A DNA stretch of 64,000 nucleotides from Paracentrotus lividus (taxonomy: Eukaryota > Echinodermata > Echinoidea > Camarodonta > Echinidae), in assembly GCA_940671915.1 (NCBI GenBank), contig CALNVZ010003430.1, forward strand, positions 15,038,270 to 15,102,269. The letters are read 5' to 3'. Made by a program: the position numbers and the translations under genes. Position 1 is the first letter of the stretch. Each line of letters starts with the position of its first letter. This document shows, piece after piece, positions 34,206 through 46,783 of this stretch. The notes below the pieces were generated by a model. The model did not search any database and had not been told where the DNA came from. It worked only from the letters and a program-made list of their open reading frames with translations.

Positions 34206-34701
34206 ATGTCTAATAAAGACACATTTCACGATTTTACTGCGGATGAGAATATTTTAACGCAGGCTAAGTTTCGTCTAATTATTGGAAAACATTCTTGCAT
34301 TGCCGATGTCTCAATAAGTCGCGAAAATATCAGTTATCGGAGTGTAAATGGAGCCAAACTGAGAGCAGAGAGAATATCCCTCAGTGATGTTGTGGGATGC
34401 CGGAGCATCGGGGGAGGTGCGAGCCAGCGCTCCGATGAGACGACAGGTGGCAGTAGTAGGGCGCACAGTGGAAAACAGAAAACCAATTCGAGATTGAAAC
34501 TGAATGACAAGAGTGCATGTTTACAGGTGTTTGCCTACAGGTATAACAAGAAACCAAAAGAGGGTGGTGTCAGGCGCAGACTGGAGTTAAATCTAGTGTC
34601 GGAAGAGTTTGAAACAGGAGAGGAGAATACAGCGCAGGTGGAGAAATGGCGTTTGATTATTTTGTCTCTACTTCGAGGTGTTGAGTTTTCGGATGTAAAT
34701 G
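34206..34701 (+). CDS. SPHK: SPHK exon 1 (N-terminal region)
   Basis: Encodes MSNKDTFHDFTADENILTQA, a PH-like leader with KFRLIIGKHSCIADV, a Gly/Ser-rich low-complexity segment and RRRLELNLVSEEFE, ending EFSDVNG. The pattern of a loosely conserved leader ending in a helix (EKWRLIILSLLRG) before the catalytic domain fits sphingosine and ceramide kinases. It leaves one base of an Asp codon; donor ATG|GTGAGT. The frame is open upstream to 34077. Confidence 0.85.
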
Positions 34702-37700
34702 GTGAGTTATAAACTATCGTATATCGAAAACAGTGAATTTCAGGCCCATAGACACGATTGTATAAGGGAGGGGGATAATTCACTGTTTGGGAGATATGAA
34801 GATAATATATATTCCTTTTGCCTTTTTTGGACATATTTTGACGTATCGCCCTTACAAAAATCCCCATCGGTATTTCATTGACCAGGTAGTATCCAATGAT
34901 ATTTCAGCTGTAGACTGTACCATTGTAATACCATTGTAATACCATTGGTACCATTGACAAATTTCTGTAAGGGCAGATCGGCTGATATTATAATTTTGTC
35001 TTTAAAAATTAAGATTAAAATAGAAGACTGATGTTTAATTTTTTTTTTTTTTTTTTACACTAAATACATGATGTAGGCATAGGCCTACATACAATCATGT
35101 GTGTTAATTATTGGGCCTACATGTATGTAGCCTTGGACATGCAGACCTTCTATGCTTCAAGAAGTACAATTCAGACAATTTTGCTTTACATTTTGGGTAC
35201 ATGAAGGTATACCCACTATGCAGTCGTATAATGTTAAAAAGATGCACTAGCTAACTTTTATTCATTTCACTTAAAACACAATTTATTTTTTTAGGGGGGG
35301 GGGGGCAAATTGGAACATGTTTTGGCAGCCTGAGGAAGTATAATTTGATCAATGGATCACATGATGACAATTGAATGAGGGACATACTATTTTTATAGAA
35401 TGATTAACTTTAAAATCAAGCTAATTTTTTATAACATACATAGAGTATGATCTCTGCATTTTAACACATATACATTGTAATAATGTATTAAAGTCTTTTA
35501 ATCAGTAGGCCTACATGTATTAGGTTAAACAAGAAATCTGTCAAAAATTACTTTTTTACTTGATTAAAAACTCTTGGGGTGCTGTACTTTAACATACAGT
35601 TGGTTGATTTTAATAATTAACAGAGTCCAATAAAATACTACCTTACTATATTGATTTTTAATCAATGGAGTGTCAAGTGCTGAATATTTATGAATAAGAT
35701 TGATGACAGTTTTCACAATGTGCTGGTACCTTGATGTACCTTGCACTATGCACAGCATTCTGCATGCAATTAGTAATTGGCAACTTAATTAGATACTGTG
35801 AGGTGCACACTGCAGTCTGTTTGAATGGGGAAAGATAATACTGATAATGCCTGATCAAAGGTTTGGGTTTACTGTCAGAGATCTCTTCTGTAGGGCCTAC
35901 ACTCCAGGGATGCACTGTCAGAGCATAGAACTATAAGCTAGGGTGTTGTTCTGGAAAAAAAAAGAGGGAAACAAAATAAGCAGCCTACAATATGTTGGAC
36001 AAATCACCTAAAATGAGCTTGCTTACAAGTGTAATAAAATGCACTGCTAAACAAGATGAGATAAATTATTTCATACCAAGTGCTACATTCTTCTTTTTAT
36101 TATTATTGAAATGGTATTATTGACATTGTTTGACTTTGTTTTAAAATAGGATTGTTGTGTTGTGCATTGGAATTCTTATTAAACAGAATTGGTTGTGATT
36201 TTGGTATTGAGTTCTGGATACATTTTGATCTAGATTGAGGCTAAAAGGGAGAAAAATATCAATATTAGCATACATGGACGTACATACATGTACCACATTT
36301 TCTTTTGAAGCATTTAATTATTGCATATAGGCCTACATGTAGGCCTACACACAATAATGAATCAATAATGAAGTTTATCTTTCACGTGCTCATTGATTTA
36401 TTACATAATTAGTCCAAGACAAAGTCTGGAAATACTAATGTTTGTACAGTGCATATACATATAAATATGGCACATTTTATACACAGCAAAACTGGAAATC
36501 AGCTGCAACTCTGAAATACTAGTACTTGTTTCTCTGACTATAGTCTAGTATTATGATTTTCTTTTGCAAGACAAAAATCTCTGGAAGGAGAACCTAAAGT
36601 TGTTTGAATGCTGTGGGCACCCACTTTGAAACATCTGGTTAACATCAGTTATTTTTTGTTCTTAATTCAACCAGCTGAAAATGGGCAAAAAACATCAAGT
36701 TGACCTCACTTTGAGGGTAAATGACATTATGACTTCATATAGAAACCACAAACCAATAACCATTGAGCGCCATGGACCATCATTCAATACCAGTCTGACA
36801 AAGTTTGTTAACTCATGACTCATGACTCATGAATACCCATGGGTAGTTAGTAATCAACAGAGCTCAGCTTTAGAAAGCTGGAAAAGGATGAACTTGAAGA
36901 GTCAACATGTACAACAAAACAAAAACAATAAACCAAAAAGCAATATGTGTGTTCATTCATGCACTTTTAGTCTTCTTCATTATTAAATTCAATACAACAA
37001 ATCAATTGATCACTTTATCATAGCTGTCTGTCAACAAAACAAATGCAATGTGAATTCATAAATACAATCTAAAGTGATCATCCTTGATCATTTAACTTGT
37101 GACTTCCTACCCTACATCTGCAAGTACTTTGACTAAGGTGTAACCATCCAAAGGATCATTCAGCTCTGTTTATCAGCAGCACATGAAAAAGTTATCAAAC
37201 AATAGGCCTGTACTCATAACAATCCTTGCTCAGTGGCTTGTAAAAAAAAGAAAAAAGAATTGTATTTGTTGAAATATAGTTTGTTAGTTCCTGGTTCCAA
37301 AAGAACTCCCTGAATTGTTATTTGTGAAACCTTGACATCAAACTTGTGATGATTTTTCTTTTACATCATACATGTGCTGATCATTGATTTTACAACCACA
37401 GGAGTGGAACTGGCAGGTTATATTCAACAGTGAAAATTGTGATAAAAATAAATCTTTTTTTTGTTTTTTTGTTTTTTTTTTGTTTCACACGAAGTTTGGC
37501 TTCTTTAGATAAGTTTCCTGAAGATTGTACAAGAGGTTAGGTTTTAAATATGTACATGAACTTTTAGAAGTTGGCTTTCCTTAAAATTCTTTGTACATTG
37601 TATGACATCAGTAGAACAAATCGGCTGTATTATAGGTATATACAGGTATTATAATGATAGTACTTAGCAGAAATGCCAGACAATTAAATCATAACTGTAA

Positions 37701-40700
37701 GTTGTACGTGAGTTGAACTCAAAATTTGTCATTTCCTAGTTCCATGAACATCCGGATATTTTGATTCAAGGAAATGTGAAATTACTGTAATTCCAAATTT
37801 GTAAATTTTGTACATGGTAATTAAACTTAAGAAACTGTCAGGAAAGCAAAGTGGATATTTGGTAATGTGTCACTTAAAATTTGCCTTAATACAATAAAGT
37901 CTTTTGAAAAAAAAATGAATGTTGTGTTTAAAGGTAGTGTCAGCCTTTTGCAGGCAAAAATATTAAATTTCTAGTTTTTGAGAGGATATAGTAGTATACC
38001 AATGACTATATCATCCCACAACATGATTAAGCTCAAATGTGTATGTTTGTCATTATATTGCGATTATCAAAATTCATTCCTATTTTTTCGAACCTCGAAA
38101 AATATACCGTACGGTGCGAACCGCTGACCGTTAGCGCAGAGAATAATGCACGCTGATGCGCCGTATGTATATTGCTGTGTGCGGTCTGTGCCTCACGCGC
38201 TGTAATATCAACGATGATGATGGAGAGCTGGTCAAGATTGGTAGTCAGATTTTCGTTTCGTATTACTGATCTAGGCAACCTATGACAGTAAGATTGAATA
38301 GACAGTATAGGTCGATCATATTCTACAGTTTTGCCAAGTTGCATTAGTTTTCGCAATTTGTGAAAAAGGCTGATACTACCTTTAAGGAAATATAAACTTT
38401 TGATTTTCCAGTTTGTATTGATATTTAAATAAAGGTTTAATTGGAACAATAAGTGAAACTGCCAGGAAATGAAAGAAGGTTTGTGGTAATGTGTCATTTG
38501 GAATTTGCTGTAAATAGACATAGACATAGGAAAGTTTAATTCTTGCAAGAACAGGAAAACAGTCTTGTGTTCATATTATACATAGAATAATAGAATAGAA
38601 TGGATGCTCTGGCATTGAACTTTGGGAAATATTTTAAAAGTTTTTAAAAGTTTGTTTGTTACATCCGGAAAAACTTCGTGAGAACAACTAGACAATGAAC
38701 ATGGAATCGTCATAATCATGTTTCACTTGAATGTCTCTTTGTGAAAGCATTGTTTTCTGGAGATGAGGGAAGTTGTTTTGTTTATATGGGGATCTAGATA
38801 TTTGAAGCCATGATGTTTTAAATCTTCCAGTTGTAAATTTGAACATGTGATCAGGAAAACAGGTAATTAGACCAGTAGAAATAGAATTGTGATGATCATA
38901 TTGTTCACTTGAAATTTGACTTCTTCAAAAGTTTGGCAAAGTTCCTTGAGGAACGGGAAAGTGGTGTTTACATTGGGAAATGCAAACTTTAGCAATGCAC
39001 TTTTAGATATTCCATTGTTTTGCCTGTATCATGTGCCTTCTTCAAAGTTTGTTAAAGTTTGTTGACTGTATAAAAGTTTGGCTGCTTATAATGGGATGTA
39101 GGCAGTTCAAATATTTATCAATTAAGCCATGCAAGTCTATCCAACTCATAAACATGCATTTTCTACTGTTTCCCTTCCCTATTCACACCTGAGAGAGAGA
39201 CGAGCCTACGAGCCCCACCCCACCACGCTACTTGGTATATATCCGTTCAGTGACCACGCTACTTGGTATATATCTGTTCAGTGGCAATGAAGGAACTTCA
39301 AATCATCAACCCAATTCCAAGTCCATTCAACTCATAAATATCACTCCTATTATTTCTCTAGCGCTACGAGGGGGGTAAGAGTGCCTCCCATAGACTCACA
39401 CGCTTAAGCGAGGTCCATTTTACAAATGACAAAGGCTTTTTCCAGGCCGCGGGCCAACCGCCGTCGACCGTGGGGATCGACGAAGGCCGGGTCCCCATCG
39501 ATGATGGCGGGGTTCGTTTTCTCCTACGAGCTCGCGTGTGACATAGGGCGACGATTCCCTGGACGAGAAATCCCCATTGGTTCACGTACAAAGTCCGACA
39601 CTCAAAACTAGCAGACGGTATGTGCGTCCGTAATGATTGTCCGTAAAAAGCATCGGGCCTTCTCATCCACACGCTTTTTCGCCCAGCATATCATCGCAAC
39701 CCTTGAGCTCTGTGTGCATGGTATATGCCCATGTAGTCCAATGCGCAAGTCGGGAGAGAATGATGCGGTCGAATTGATGTTAGATCGAGGTGCTAGGGGA
39801 CCCCACACTTGGAGATGAAGTTACGTCTGAGAGAGTGGTCTCCTGTCAAGGCTTGACATACATGCCATTACCCATAGAGAGCCATGCAGGGTGTGTACAA
39901 AGCCGTTGACACGCCATGCACTAAAAAACAATTGAGTATGGATGGTAGTCTCTAATCCAATTAGCGAGATAAGATACCGACTTAATCCGCTGTACTGGGA
40001 AGTACTGAGAAGGATATACAAATCGAAATAGCATTATATTCACGAGTTGAAACTTATGTCAATGGAATCTACGCCAAAAAGTACGAATAGTCACTTTAGT
40101 GGGAAAATAATTCAAGCCCTATAAATGTTGATAAGGGGATAAATTTCGACGTAAAAACAAAACAAAATCACAAGAATTGGAAAATATACGCATTGGTGTG
40201 ACCAGAGCTTGGCAATCCTCCAGACCTTTATTTGCTCAAGAGATAACAAATCGCCGCGAATAGGGTAGGTGGGGATTACCTTCTCCGGCGAGTTGGTAGC
40301 TGGGGATTATCTAATTAAAGTATTATAATGGTCTTTATGAGGTATCTTTTTGTTTTAGAGCTAATTTTTTTAAGGAGTGTCTATTTCGAATTTAAAAGTT
40401 CGAATTCGAATTCAGAACGAAAATTTAGTTTAAACAGACCTGCGTTCGATCTCGAAAGGAGCATTATAACTGATATTATAATTTATTGAGTAAATGTGCA
40501 TTTCTCTCACCCTCGGCTCTTTCCGCTTTATTTTCATCCTCTCATTTTTGTCCTTCACTGTAGATTTTCGTAACTTTTTTCCGGAAGGGAGAGATAAATA
40601 GATAAGATTGTATTAAACTCTATCGACCCCCGATCGGGAGTATGAGAGTCTCAACAAGAACATAATTACAGTAATGAATTTATGCATGAGAAAATGAACA

Positions 40701-43700
40701 TATTTACAATAATGATATGCATATACAATGTACCAATGAACATAATATCAATGATGAATACGAATGTTTGCATTGTGAAAGTACAAGAATATATACAAGA
40801 ACACCAATAACAAAACTATAAACTAATATATTTTTGTGCTTAGCACTACAATGTAAAACGCACTGGTTGAGAGAGATAGAGAGAAAGAGAGAGAGAGAGA
40901 GAGAGCGAGAGAGGGAGCAGGGCGCTTTATTTACTGAATAAGAAATGGGGGAAGTGGATAGATATTTTGAGAGAGAATCAGAATAGCGAAAATATGTGCT
41001 GGGAGATATATTTAGAGAGAGAGAAAGGAATAAAGCTAATTCGGAAAGGGGGGATGGAAAGTGAGAACTAAATACACATGTAAATAATGAATAGGGAAGA
41101 TATAATAGGTAGAAAAACATAGTGAGGAAATAATAGAAAAAAGATCCATTGTAATTGTTATAAGAGGAGACGGGACGGGATAGCAGAAAGATCTAATACA
41201 GCAAACAGAAACAGAAAGAACATGATGGTAAAATGGAGACTCGAGGGTAAAATGGAATGCCTTGGAGAAGTGACTAATATAAATGTATATATATTTATAT
41301 TGATTGATTGATTTGTATATTATATTTTGTTCATTTATTTCTATTTTTCGGCGGGGGCGGGGTTATTGGACAATGGGAGACTCGAAGGGGCGAGAAGGAA
41401 GAACATTACGACGTGTCATCACTGCCAAGGTATAAAAACAATGGCGCGGCCTTCGGGGGGGCCATTGAATGTATGTAATTCTTCCGGATTTGGGGTTGCT
41501 GGGAAGGAGGTGAGGGGCGGTCTGTGGCTTGCCCAAAAATGCCAAGGTTACTGAGAAGGATTGGCTAATGCATTAGGAATAACGGGGGTGGCAGTGGCGG
41601 ATACACGGGCGCCCCCCTCCCCCCCCCCCCCCCCCCCACCCAAGCAAAAATATAAACAAAAAGTGGGAAAAAAAATCGACAGAAAAAAAATATATATTTA
41701 AAGCAAAATTCCGACCAAATCCTATCTATAGGGCGGATATTATGCTAATTTTCTTAAGGCGAAGGCCAAAATGTTTTAAAATAACCACAAACTCCCCCTC
41801 TCATGAAATCCTCGATCCGCCACTTATTGAGGGATGAGAGGGAAATGAACGAAGAATATCTATGGCGGGCCATCACTTCCATGGATAAAAACTACATGTA
41901 TGGCCGGCTGTCGTGGCCATAAATGTCCATTCCTCAATATGCTTAAATCCACAGGAGAATCGATCGAATACGAGTGTCGAGGCCCCCAATGGCTAGCCCC
42001 CGTGGATTGCTGCCACGGGCCTAGCTGCTAGTGATATATTTAATCCCCTTCCCTCCCTCCAAATCAAGCAAAGTACATCCAACTTATTTTTTAACAAGAT
42101 GTATTTTCTCCTATTTCCCTCCCCCATTCAGACTTGAAAGAGACCAACCTACCGTCCCCACCACACTACTTGGTCTGTATTAATCCATACAGTGGTAATG
42201 GAAAGGCCCTTCAAATCTTCAACAATCAAGCCAAGCCAATCTTTCAGGAGGCAGGAATCACATTTAAACAAATTGTAACAGGTGAGTAAAATAGTAAAAT
42301 GTAACTCAATCCATGTGTTCTCATCATCTTCCTTTTTTAAGTTTGATCACCACTATTTTGTTTGAAACATTAAAGGAGAATTGAATCCTACGAACCAGTT
42401 TAATATTATAAAACAGAAAAATCAAAGAAACAAATATCAATGAAAGTTGGTCAGGAGAAAAGTTGAACAAACAAAAATAAAGTTATGAGGATGGATTGTT
42501 TTGATCAGAAATGCTACAATGTATCCTCACACTGGCAATATAACCAAGATATGTGATGTCAACAACTCTTCCATTAGATGGAAAAAATATACCCCAATTA
42601 TCTCTTTTTCCTCGTTCTATTGATAGTACAGACTCTTTTGAGGGCTCACTTGAGCAAAACATTTGCAAAACAATCCTACACAAATGTGTATTTCAATCTC
42701 TCAAGATCGGTTGTTTTGTTTTTGCATTTTGGGTTTATTCTCAAAAACACATATCATACTTTAACGAAACTTGTCATAATATCATCCAAGGCAATGTTGA
42801 CCTTAAACATTGAGCTCTGATAAAGGAGAATACAAAGTACCCTAATTTCATCTGCTTGTGGTGTCCACAGATCTCACATTCTATGAAAATTGATAACAAA
42901 ATTTGATTTTGATAGCTAGTGGATGTAACATATTTCCTTTAAATACGTGGTTGTAATTTTGGGGGGTTCTGTTATCTTATAAATGTAAACATATCTATAA
43001 AGTACCAGAGTTATTGCTAATCAATTAATTTTGATACAAATGTTGCATAAATGGTGATAATTTTGTTGGATTTTGATACAAGTGATACCAGTTATGTTTT
43101 TTTTCAAAATCCAAAGTTGCTTTGTCAGTTGACCTATTTGGTGGTAATTTTGTTAGATTCTGTTACAATTGATTGTTTGGTTGTGAAGAAAACTTATTAA
43201 AGATCATTTTAGGAACTGAATAACTATGTATTTGTTTTGTCCTTATTTGTGACAGAGAGAAAAGGTCATGGCATGGAATTAGCAATGAACCTGGACCTCA
43301 AGGAATACAATGGGGTCATCATTGTGTCAGGTGACGGGCTGCTTTATGAGGTGAGGAAGACAGATACAGGTGGTTTTTATTGATTCATACTATGAAAAAT
43401 ATAGTCATGATAAAAAAAATGCAGTAGTGAAAAAACCAGAACAAAAATCCAACTCCCTGAATCTAGTCATCAAAATTTGACATCCAATGGCAAAACAATG
43501 AGGAAATGATTAACATGTAAGTGTAAGTCCATACATCAGAATTCAAAACTTTGTTAAGAAACGGAGACAAAGCAAGAGAATGGGAGAGAAAAGTAGGAAA
43601 TAGGAGCCATACATTGACGCAAGAAAAGTTATAGTAAAAGTAACAAGTTTACAAAGGCTTGATTTATATTTCATTGTGAAAATTTAAGTTCTGATAATGA

Positions 43701-46487
43701 CAGAATTTCAGTTTTCACAGACCTATCAATGAAACAAAACTGACATTAAAAGTTCAAAACTACAAATAAATAATGGGTGCCTTATGATCTAGGTAGGAAG
43801 GGGGATGAGAGATTTCCTCTCAAAATATGTTCACCAAAGACTTTCTGTATTAAATAAAAGGTTACATGAACATTCTCTTTTCTAAACAATCATACAATCT
43901 TCATCATGGTAAACATTTCATGATAAACTTGAACTTGAACAAAACTTCTTAAACTTGAACCATTTTTTTTTTCAATCAGTATTCAAGATGGACATCACAT
44001 AAATCCAATTTTCAACATTGCTTCATACTTCATGACCCTGATTCCAGTACGCATGGACCAGATTGACCTCTTGTCTTTTAAGATTAAGATAAAAATATGA
44101 GCAAACCCTCAATACATAGTATTATGTCATATCCTTATTCATTTTTAGACCTTCCTGGACAAAAAGCAAGTGCCCTGTTGTCAAATATAACCCTTGGAAG
44201 ATATTGATAAGAGTGCAACATAATTAAAAATCTTGAGTGTTTGTTAAAGGAGGACCAAATAATTGATAAGAAATTATAATTGGTGCTTTAAACGATCACT
44301 TGGTATTGGTCTCAATTTGAAATTGCCAGTCAGCAAGATTATGGGTAAAATTAAGTACAACTTTGCAGAACAAATTTTGACTCGTTACACTTAAGTGCTA
44401 GATGTTACAGTCAACCTTGCCTAAAGTGGAATCTGTTGAGACTGAAGAATAGCTTAAACTTGATTTATGACAGGTTAAAAACAATAGAACATAAACAACA
44501 GATGAATTGAAACAGCGTTCTGACTTAAGCCATTTTGTGACTTATAGTTAAGTTTGGAAAGGTTGACTAAATTAGGAAACTCATCTATGAATAGGCAAAG
44601 ATGAGTATATTATGTAATTTCCTAATTAAGGAGCATATATCCCAATACACTAAACCTGAACATTTGTCCCTGGGACAATTTTTTAAAGGCTTTATTTCAT
44701 CCAAGATGTAGGGTAAGGTTTAGGGTTGTGATATGATTCTAATTTAGTTTAGGATACAGTGTAGTGCAGCTCTGAAGTATGGACCATGAAGGATGGACTG
44801 CCGAGCAATTGTCGCAGGTGCAAATGTCATGGAATCCCCTGAACCATGTACAATTCAGAACAATCTTCAACTCTTTAGTCATGATCTAATTTTTTTCCTT
44901 CAGTTTATCAATGGATTTGGAGAGAGACCAGACAGAGAGGAGGCATTTAAGATACCTTTCGGAATACTACCAGGAGGTTCAGGAAACGCTTTGTGCTCAT
45001 CGGTATTGTCACTTAGAGGGTAAGACAGAACATGACACAAGTTCGTTGCTTCTAGGGAGTTTTGCCTCTTTTTCTTTGAATCTTGAAATAAATGTCTCTT
45101 TGCATTAAATTGAATTGAAGACATTGGAAATAAATCCTTTTGTGTTTTCGCAAGAGTTCATAGTGACATGGAAGCGTCATGTAGATTATTTCGCCCTTAA
45201 TATAATCTTTTTTGTTCAAGTACTATCACATATACAATAAAGAGATTTCATTGAAAATAGGTACATGTATTTGGCTTGGTCACGAGCACCTATAATGGTG
45301 GGAGTGGACTGGAACTACCAACAATGCAACAAACAAAAATATCCAACATTGAAGAAGCATCAAATGGAAAGGAAATGTAAAAGGGCAAATAATTATGTTC
45401 TAGTTGAGTCTAGGTTTTAGAGCTAAAGGGAATCACTCACCACACGATGTGCTATGCATGCACGCCCACAAAAAGCATCAAAGGGTCTGTTTTCAGCATT
45501 CCTCCTGCATCAATGATGCCATCCCAAACTCTTTTTAACCCTGAATCCTTTGGACATTATACAAACTATATTTATATGATTGAAACATGGAAGGGCATTA
45601 TTATATGGCAATGTCATGGATAATTTATTTTTTTCTCCAGAGACTCATTGAAGAACATGGCATGTCATGCTGCTGTGGCTATTGTAAAGGGAAAGAGTCA
45701 CCCCAAGGATCTAGTACGAATACAGACCTTAGATGAGACAGCACTTTCCTTTATTTCTGTGGCGTGGGGACTCATAGCGGACATCGATATCGAGAGTGAG
45801 AAATATCGGTTCCTTGGGTCAACCAGGTTTATCATCCAAACCGTCCACAGACTTGTGTTCTTCCGCAAGACTCCTGGACGTCTATCGTTCCTCCCCATCA
45901 AAGATGAATCCAAGTACCAATACCTCTTTGAATCAAAAGACAGGAAGAATGGCATTGCCACGCAGGAAAGCCAACATATAAGAACCAACGTTGCAGATGA
46001 GGTGGCGGCACAGGACACCAGGAACGAGAGTGCCAACCAGAATGCAAATGCCAGTTCGTCCATGGAGGGTGCATCGAATGCGACGGGTGAGCTACAAGCA
46101 GGTGAAGAAACGATGCCTCCACTGACTGATCCAGTACCACCAGACTGGACAGTCATTGAAGGGGATTTTGTGTGCGTCCTCATCACCTATCTCTCCCACA
46201 TATCCAACGACTTTGTATCCTTTAAAGGTCGGCCGTTGGACGAAGGCGTCGTAATGTTGCAGTACATGGATGGTTCAACAACACGTGGGACTGTTTTGGA
46301 CTCCCTCGAGAAGTTCAAGACTGGGGAGTATGTCAAAGACCCGCATATCTTCCACTCAAGATTAGTCCAGTCTTTTAGGCTTGAGCCACTTTCCAAGGAT
46401 GGTATCTTGACTGCAGACGGAGAGAGGGTCAAGTTTGGACCAATACAGGGCACGGTTGTACCGTTCAAATGTAACTGTATACTCTGA
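34206..46487 (+). CDS. SPHK: Sphingosine kinase, whole coding span (5 exons)
   Basis: Joined exons 34206-34701, 42132-42281, 43256-43350, 44904-45019 and 45641-46487 give 1704 nt, 567 residues. It makes sphingosine-1-phosphate from sphingosine and ATP, acting in the cytosol and at membranes. Seen: nucleotide-binding NPYSGNGKA (183-191), catalytic SGDGLLYE (240-247, Asp242 as the expected catalytic base), LPGGSGNAL (269-277), then SVAWGLIADIDIESEKYR (325-342), which is LSLAWGFIADVDLESEKYR in human SPHK1, and TADGERV near the end. The N-terminal 165 residues resemble the variable leader of the family, and an Asn/Ser/Glu-rich insert lies in the C-terminal half, as in SPHK2. The end KCNCIL is not a standard CaaX box. 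This is probably the pre-duplication orthologue of vertebrate SPHK1 and SPHK2. An in-frame ATG at 34077 would add 43 residues; the ATG at 34206 is preferred because the added part is not family-like. Confidence 0.93.
37932..38381. mobile_element. TTAA-flanked MITE of 450 bp (piggyBac-like target site)
   Basis: Inverted ends AGGTAGTGTCAGCCTTTT (left) and AGGTAGTATCAGCCTTTTTC (right, opposite strand), directly flanked by TTAA at 37928-37931 and 38382-38385. The interior is more GC-rich with CGTACGGTGCGAACCGC. A reading frame on the minus strand spans it but has no recognisable protein. Confidence 0.83.
39120..39361 (+). pseudogene. Decayed partial copies of SPHK exon 2 with its upstream intron
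   Basis: Intron-like ATCCAACTCATAAACATGCA, TCTACTGTTTCCCTTCCC and then ACGAGCCTACGAGCCCCACC and CCACGCTACTTGGTATATAT track the true exon 2 region (42066-42220), including GGCAATGAAGGAACTTCAAA for GGTAATGGAAAGGCCCTTCAA. The acceptor AG is lost (CACAC), the NPYSGNGK codons are frameshifted and a 31-bp piece is doubled. A second shorter copy (39313-39361) repeats only the intron side and ends TATTTCTCTAG. Confidence 0.85.
39361..39990. other. GC-rich block of unknown origin within SPHK intron 1
   Basis: Abruptly GC-rich, with CpG-containing words, compared with the AT-rich intron. Frames stay open on both strands (plus: EVHFTNDKGFFQAAGQPPS; minus: about 100 codons with QWGFLVQGIVALCHTRARR). I recognise no protein family or structural RNA in it. 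It directly follows the shorter exon 2 copy, so it may be an insertion at that point. Confidence 0.5.
40865..40920. repeat. (GA)n microsatellite
   Basis: GAGAGA tract interrupted by GC and A substitutions. Serine-rich minus-strand frames across it are artefacts. Confidence 0.95.
41592..41825. mobile_element. Short hAT-like MITE
   Basis: The left end CAGTGGCGGATACACGGGCG and right end, inverted, AAGTGGCGGATCGAGGATTT share AGTGGCGGAT, the usual hAT terminal pattern, each followed inward by G/C-rich runs. No clear 8-bp target duplication is visible, so this is less certain than the element at 25090. Confidence 0.65.
42132..42281 (+). CDS. SPHK: SPHK exon 2 (nucleotide-binding motif)
   Basis: Encodes HYLVCINPYSGNGKALQIFN and the following QAKPIFQEAGITFKQIVT, matching the first conserved block of the DAG-kinase-like catalytic domain. 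150 nt, phase 1 to phase 1; acceptor CCCCCATTCAG, donor ACAG|GTGAGT. Frameshifted copies of its acceptor side lie near 39120-39361. Confidence 0.93.
43256..43350 (+). CDS. SPHK: SPHK exon 3 (catalytic SGDG)
   Basis: Encodes ERKGHGMELAMNLDLKEYNG and VIIVSGDGLLYE; SGDG is the catalytic signature (human SGDGLMHE). 95 nt from phase 1 to phase 0; acceptor TTGTGACAG, donor GAG|GTGAGG. Confidence 0.95.
44655..44831. mobile_element. MITE family with GACAATT-type ends, copy 2
   Basis: Left GAACATTTGTCCCTGGGACA and right, inverted, TGACATTTGCACCTGCGACA are imperfect terminal repeats enclosing about 130 bp. The right end closely resembles the left end of the element at 25977. Confidence 0.6.
44904..45019 (+). 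CDS. SPHK: SPHK exon 4 (GSGNAL motif)
   Basis: Encodes FINGFGERPDREEAFKIPFG and ILPGGSGNALCSSVLSLRG (human LPAGSGNALAASL). 116 nt, leaving two bases of a Gly codon; acceptor TTTTCCTTCAG, donor AGAGG|GTAAGA. Confidence 0.95.
45641..46487 (+). CDS. SPHK: SPHK exon 5 (C-terminal catalytic region and stop)
   Basis: Encodes DSLKNMACHAAVAIVKGKS, the substrate-binding SVAWGLIADIDIESEKYRFL, a variable insert rich in Asn, Ser and Glu (roughly residues 390-450), PPDWTVIEGDFVCVLITYLS, SRLVQSFRLEP and ADGERVKFGPIQGTVVP. Stop TGA at 46485-46487. Acceptor TTTTTTTCTCCAG. Confidence 0.95.
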
Positions 46488-46783
46488 CATCTTTTCACAT
46501 TATTTCCCCATATTCATTTTTGGTGTTTTTTTAAAAGCATTACTACCAGGGCTTAAATTAATCAATCCAAGGTAAGTCAAGGCCTTGGATGCCCCTTCCA
46601 AACGTCCCTGTTTTGGCCTTGGAAAATTGGAGTGCCTTTTCTGGATATTCACATTCGTACTGAGAAAAAGTGCCCTATTGAAAAAGTGTCTTTGCCCAAA
46701 GTTTGACAAAATCTTAAACTAAATTTTGAATAATTTGGGAAACTGACCAGAAATATATAATATGAAAAAATGAGCAAAGAAAA

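Larger units (their letters stand above)
34702..42131 (+). other. SPHK intron 1 (7.4 kb)
   Basis: Holds a TTAA-flanked MITE (37932-38381), decayed copies of exon 2 (39120-39361), a GC-rich block of unknown origin (39361-39990), a (GA)n tract (40871-40917) and a hAT-like element (41592-41825). The stretch 34702-37930 is AT-rich with a G run near 35295 and nothing recognisable. No further coding exon was found. Confidence 0.75.
42282..44903 (+). other. SPHK introns 2 and 3 apart from exon 3
   Basis: Intron 2 (42282-43255) shows nothing recognisable. Intron 3 (43351-44903) contains a member of the GACAATT-end MITE family at about 44655-44831 and otherwise AT-rich sequence. Confidence 0.6.

Noticed and set aside
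38033-38548. 171-codon minus-strand frame in SPHK intron 1
   Set aside because: It largely overlaps a MITE bounded by inverted repeats and TTAA; no protein family is recognisable and it runs beyond the element into AT-rich intron.
39364-39808. GC-rich block as part of a ribosomal RNA gene
   Set aside because: No 18S, 5.8S or 28S core sequence that I know could be matched; left as unidentified.
45698-46186. 162-codon minus-strand frame opposite SPHK exon 5
   Set aside because: An antisense shadow of a well-supported coding exon.
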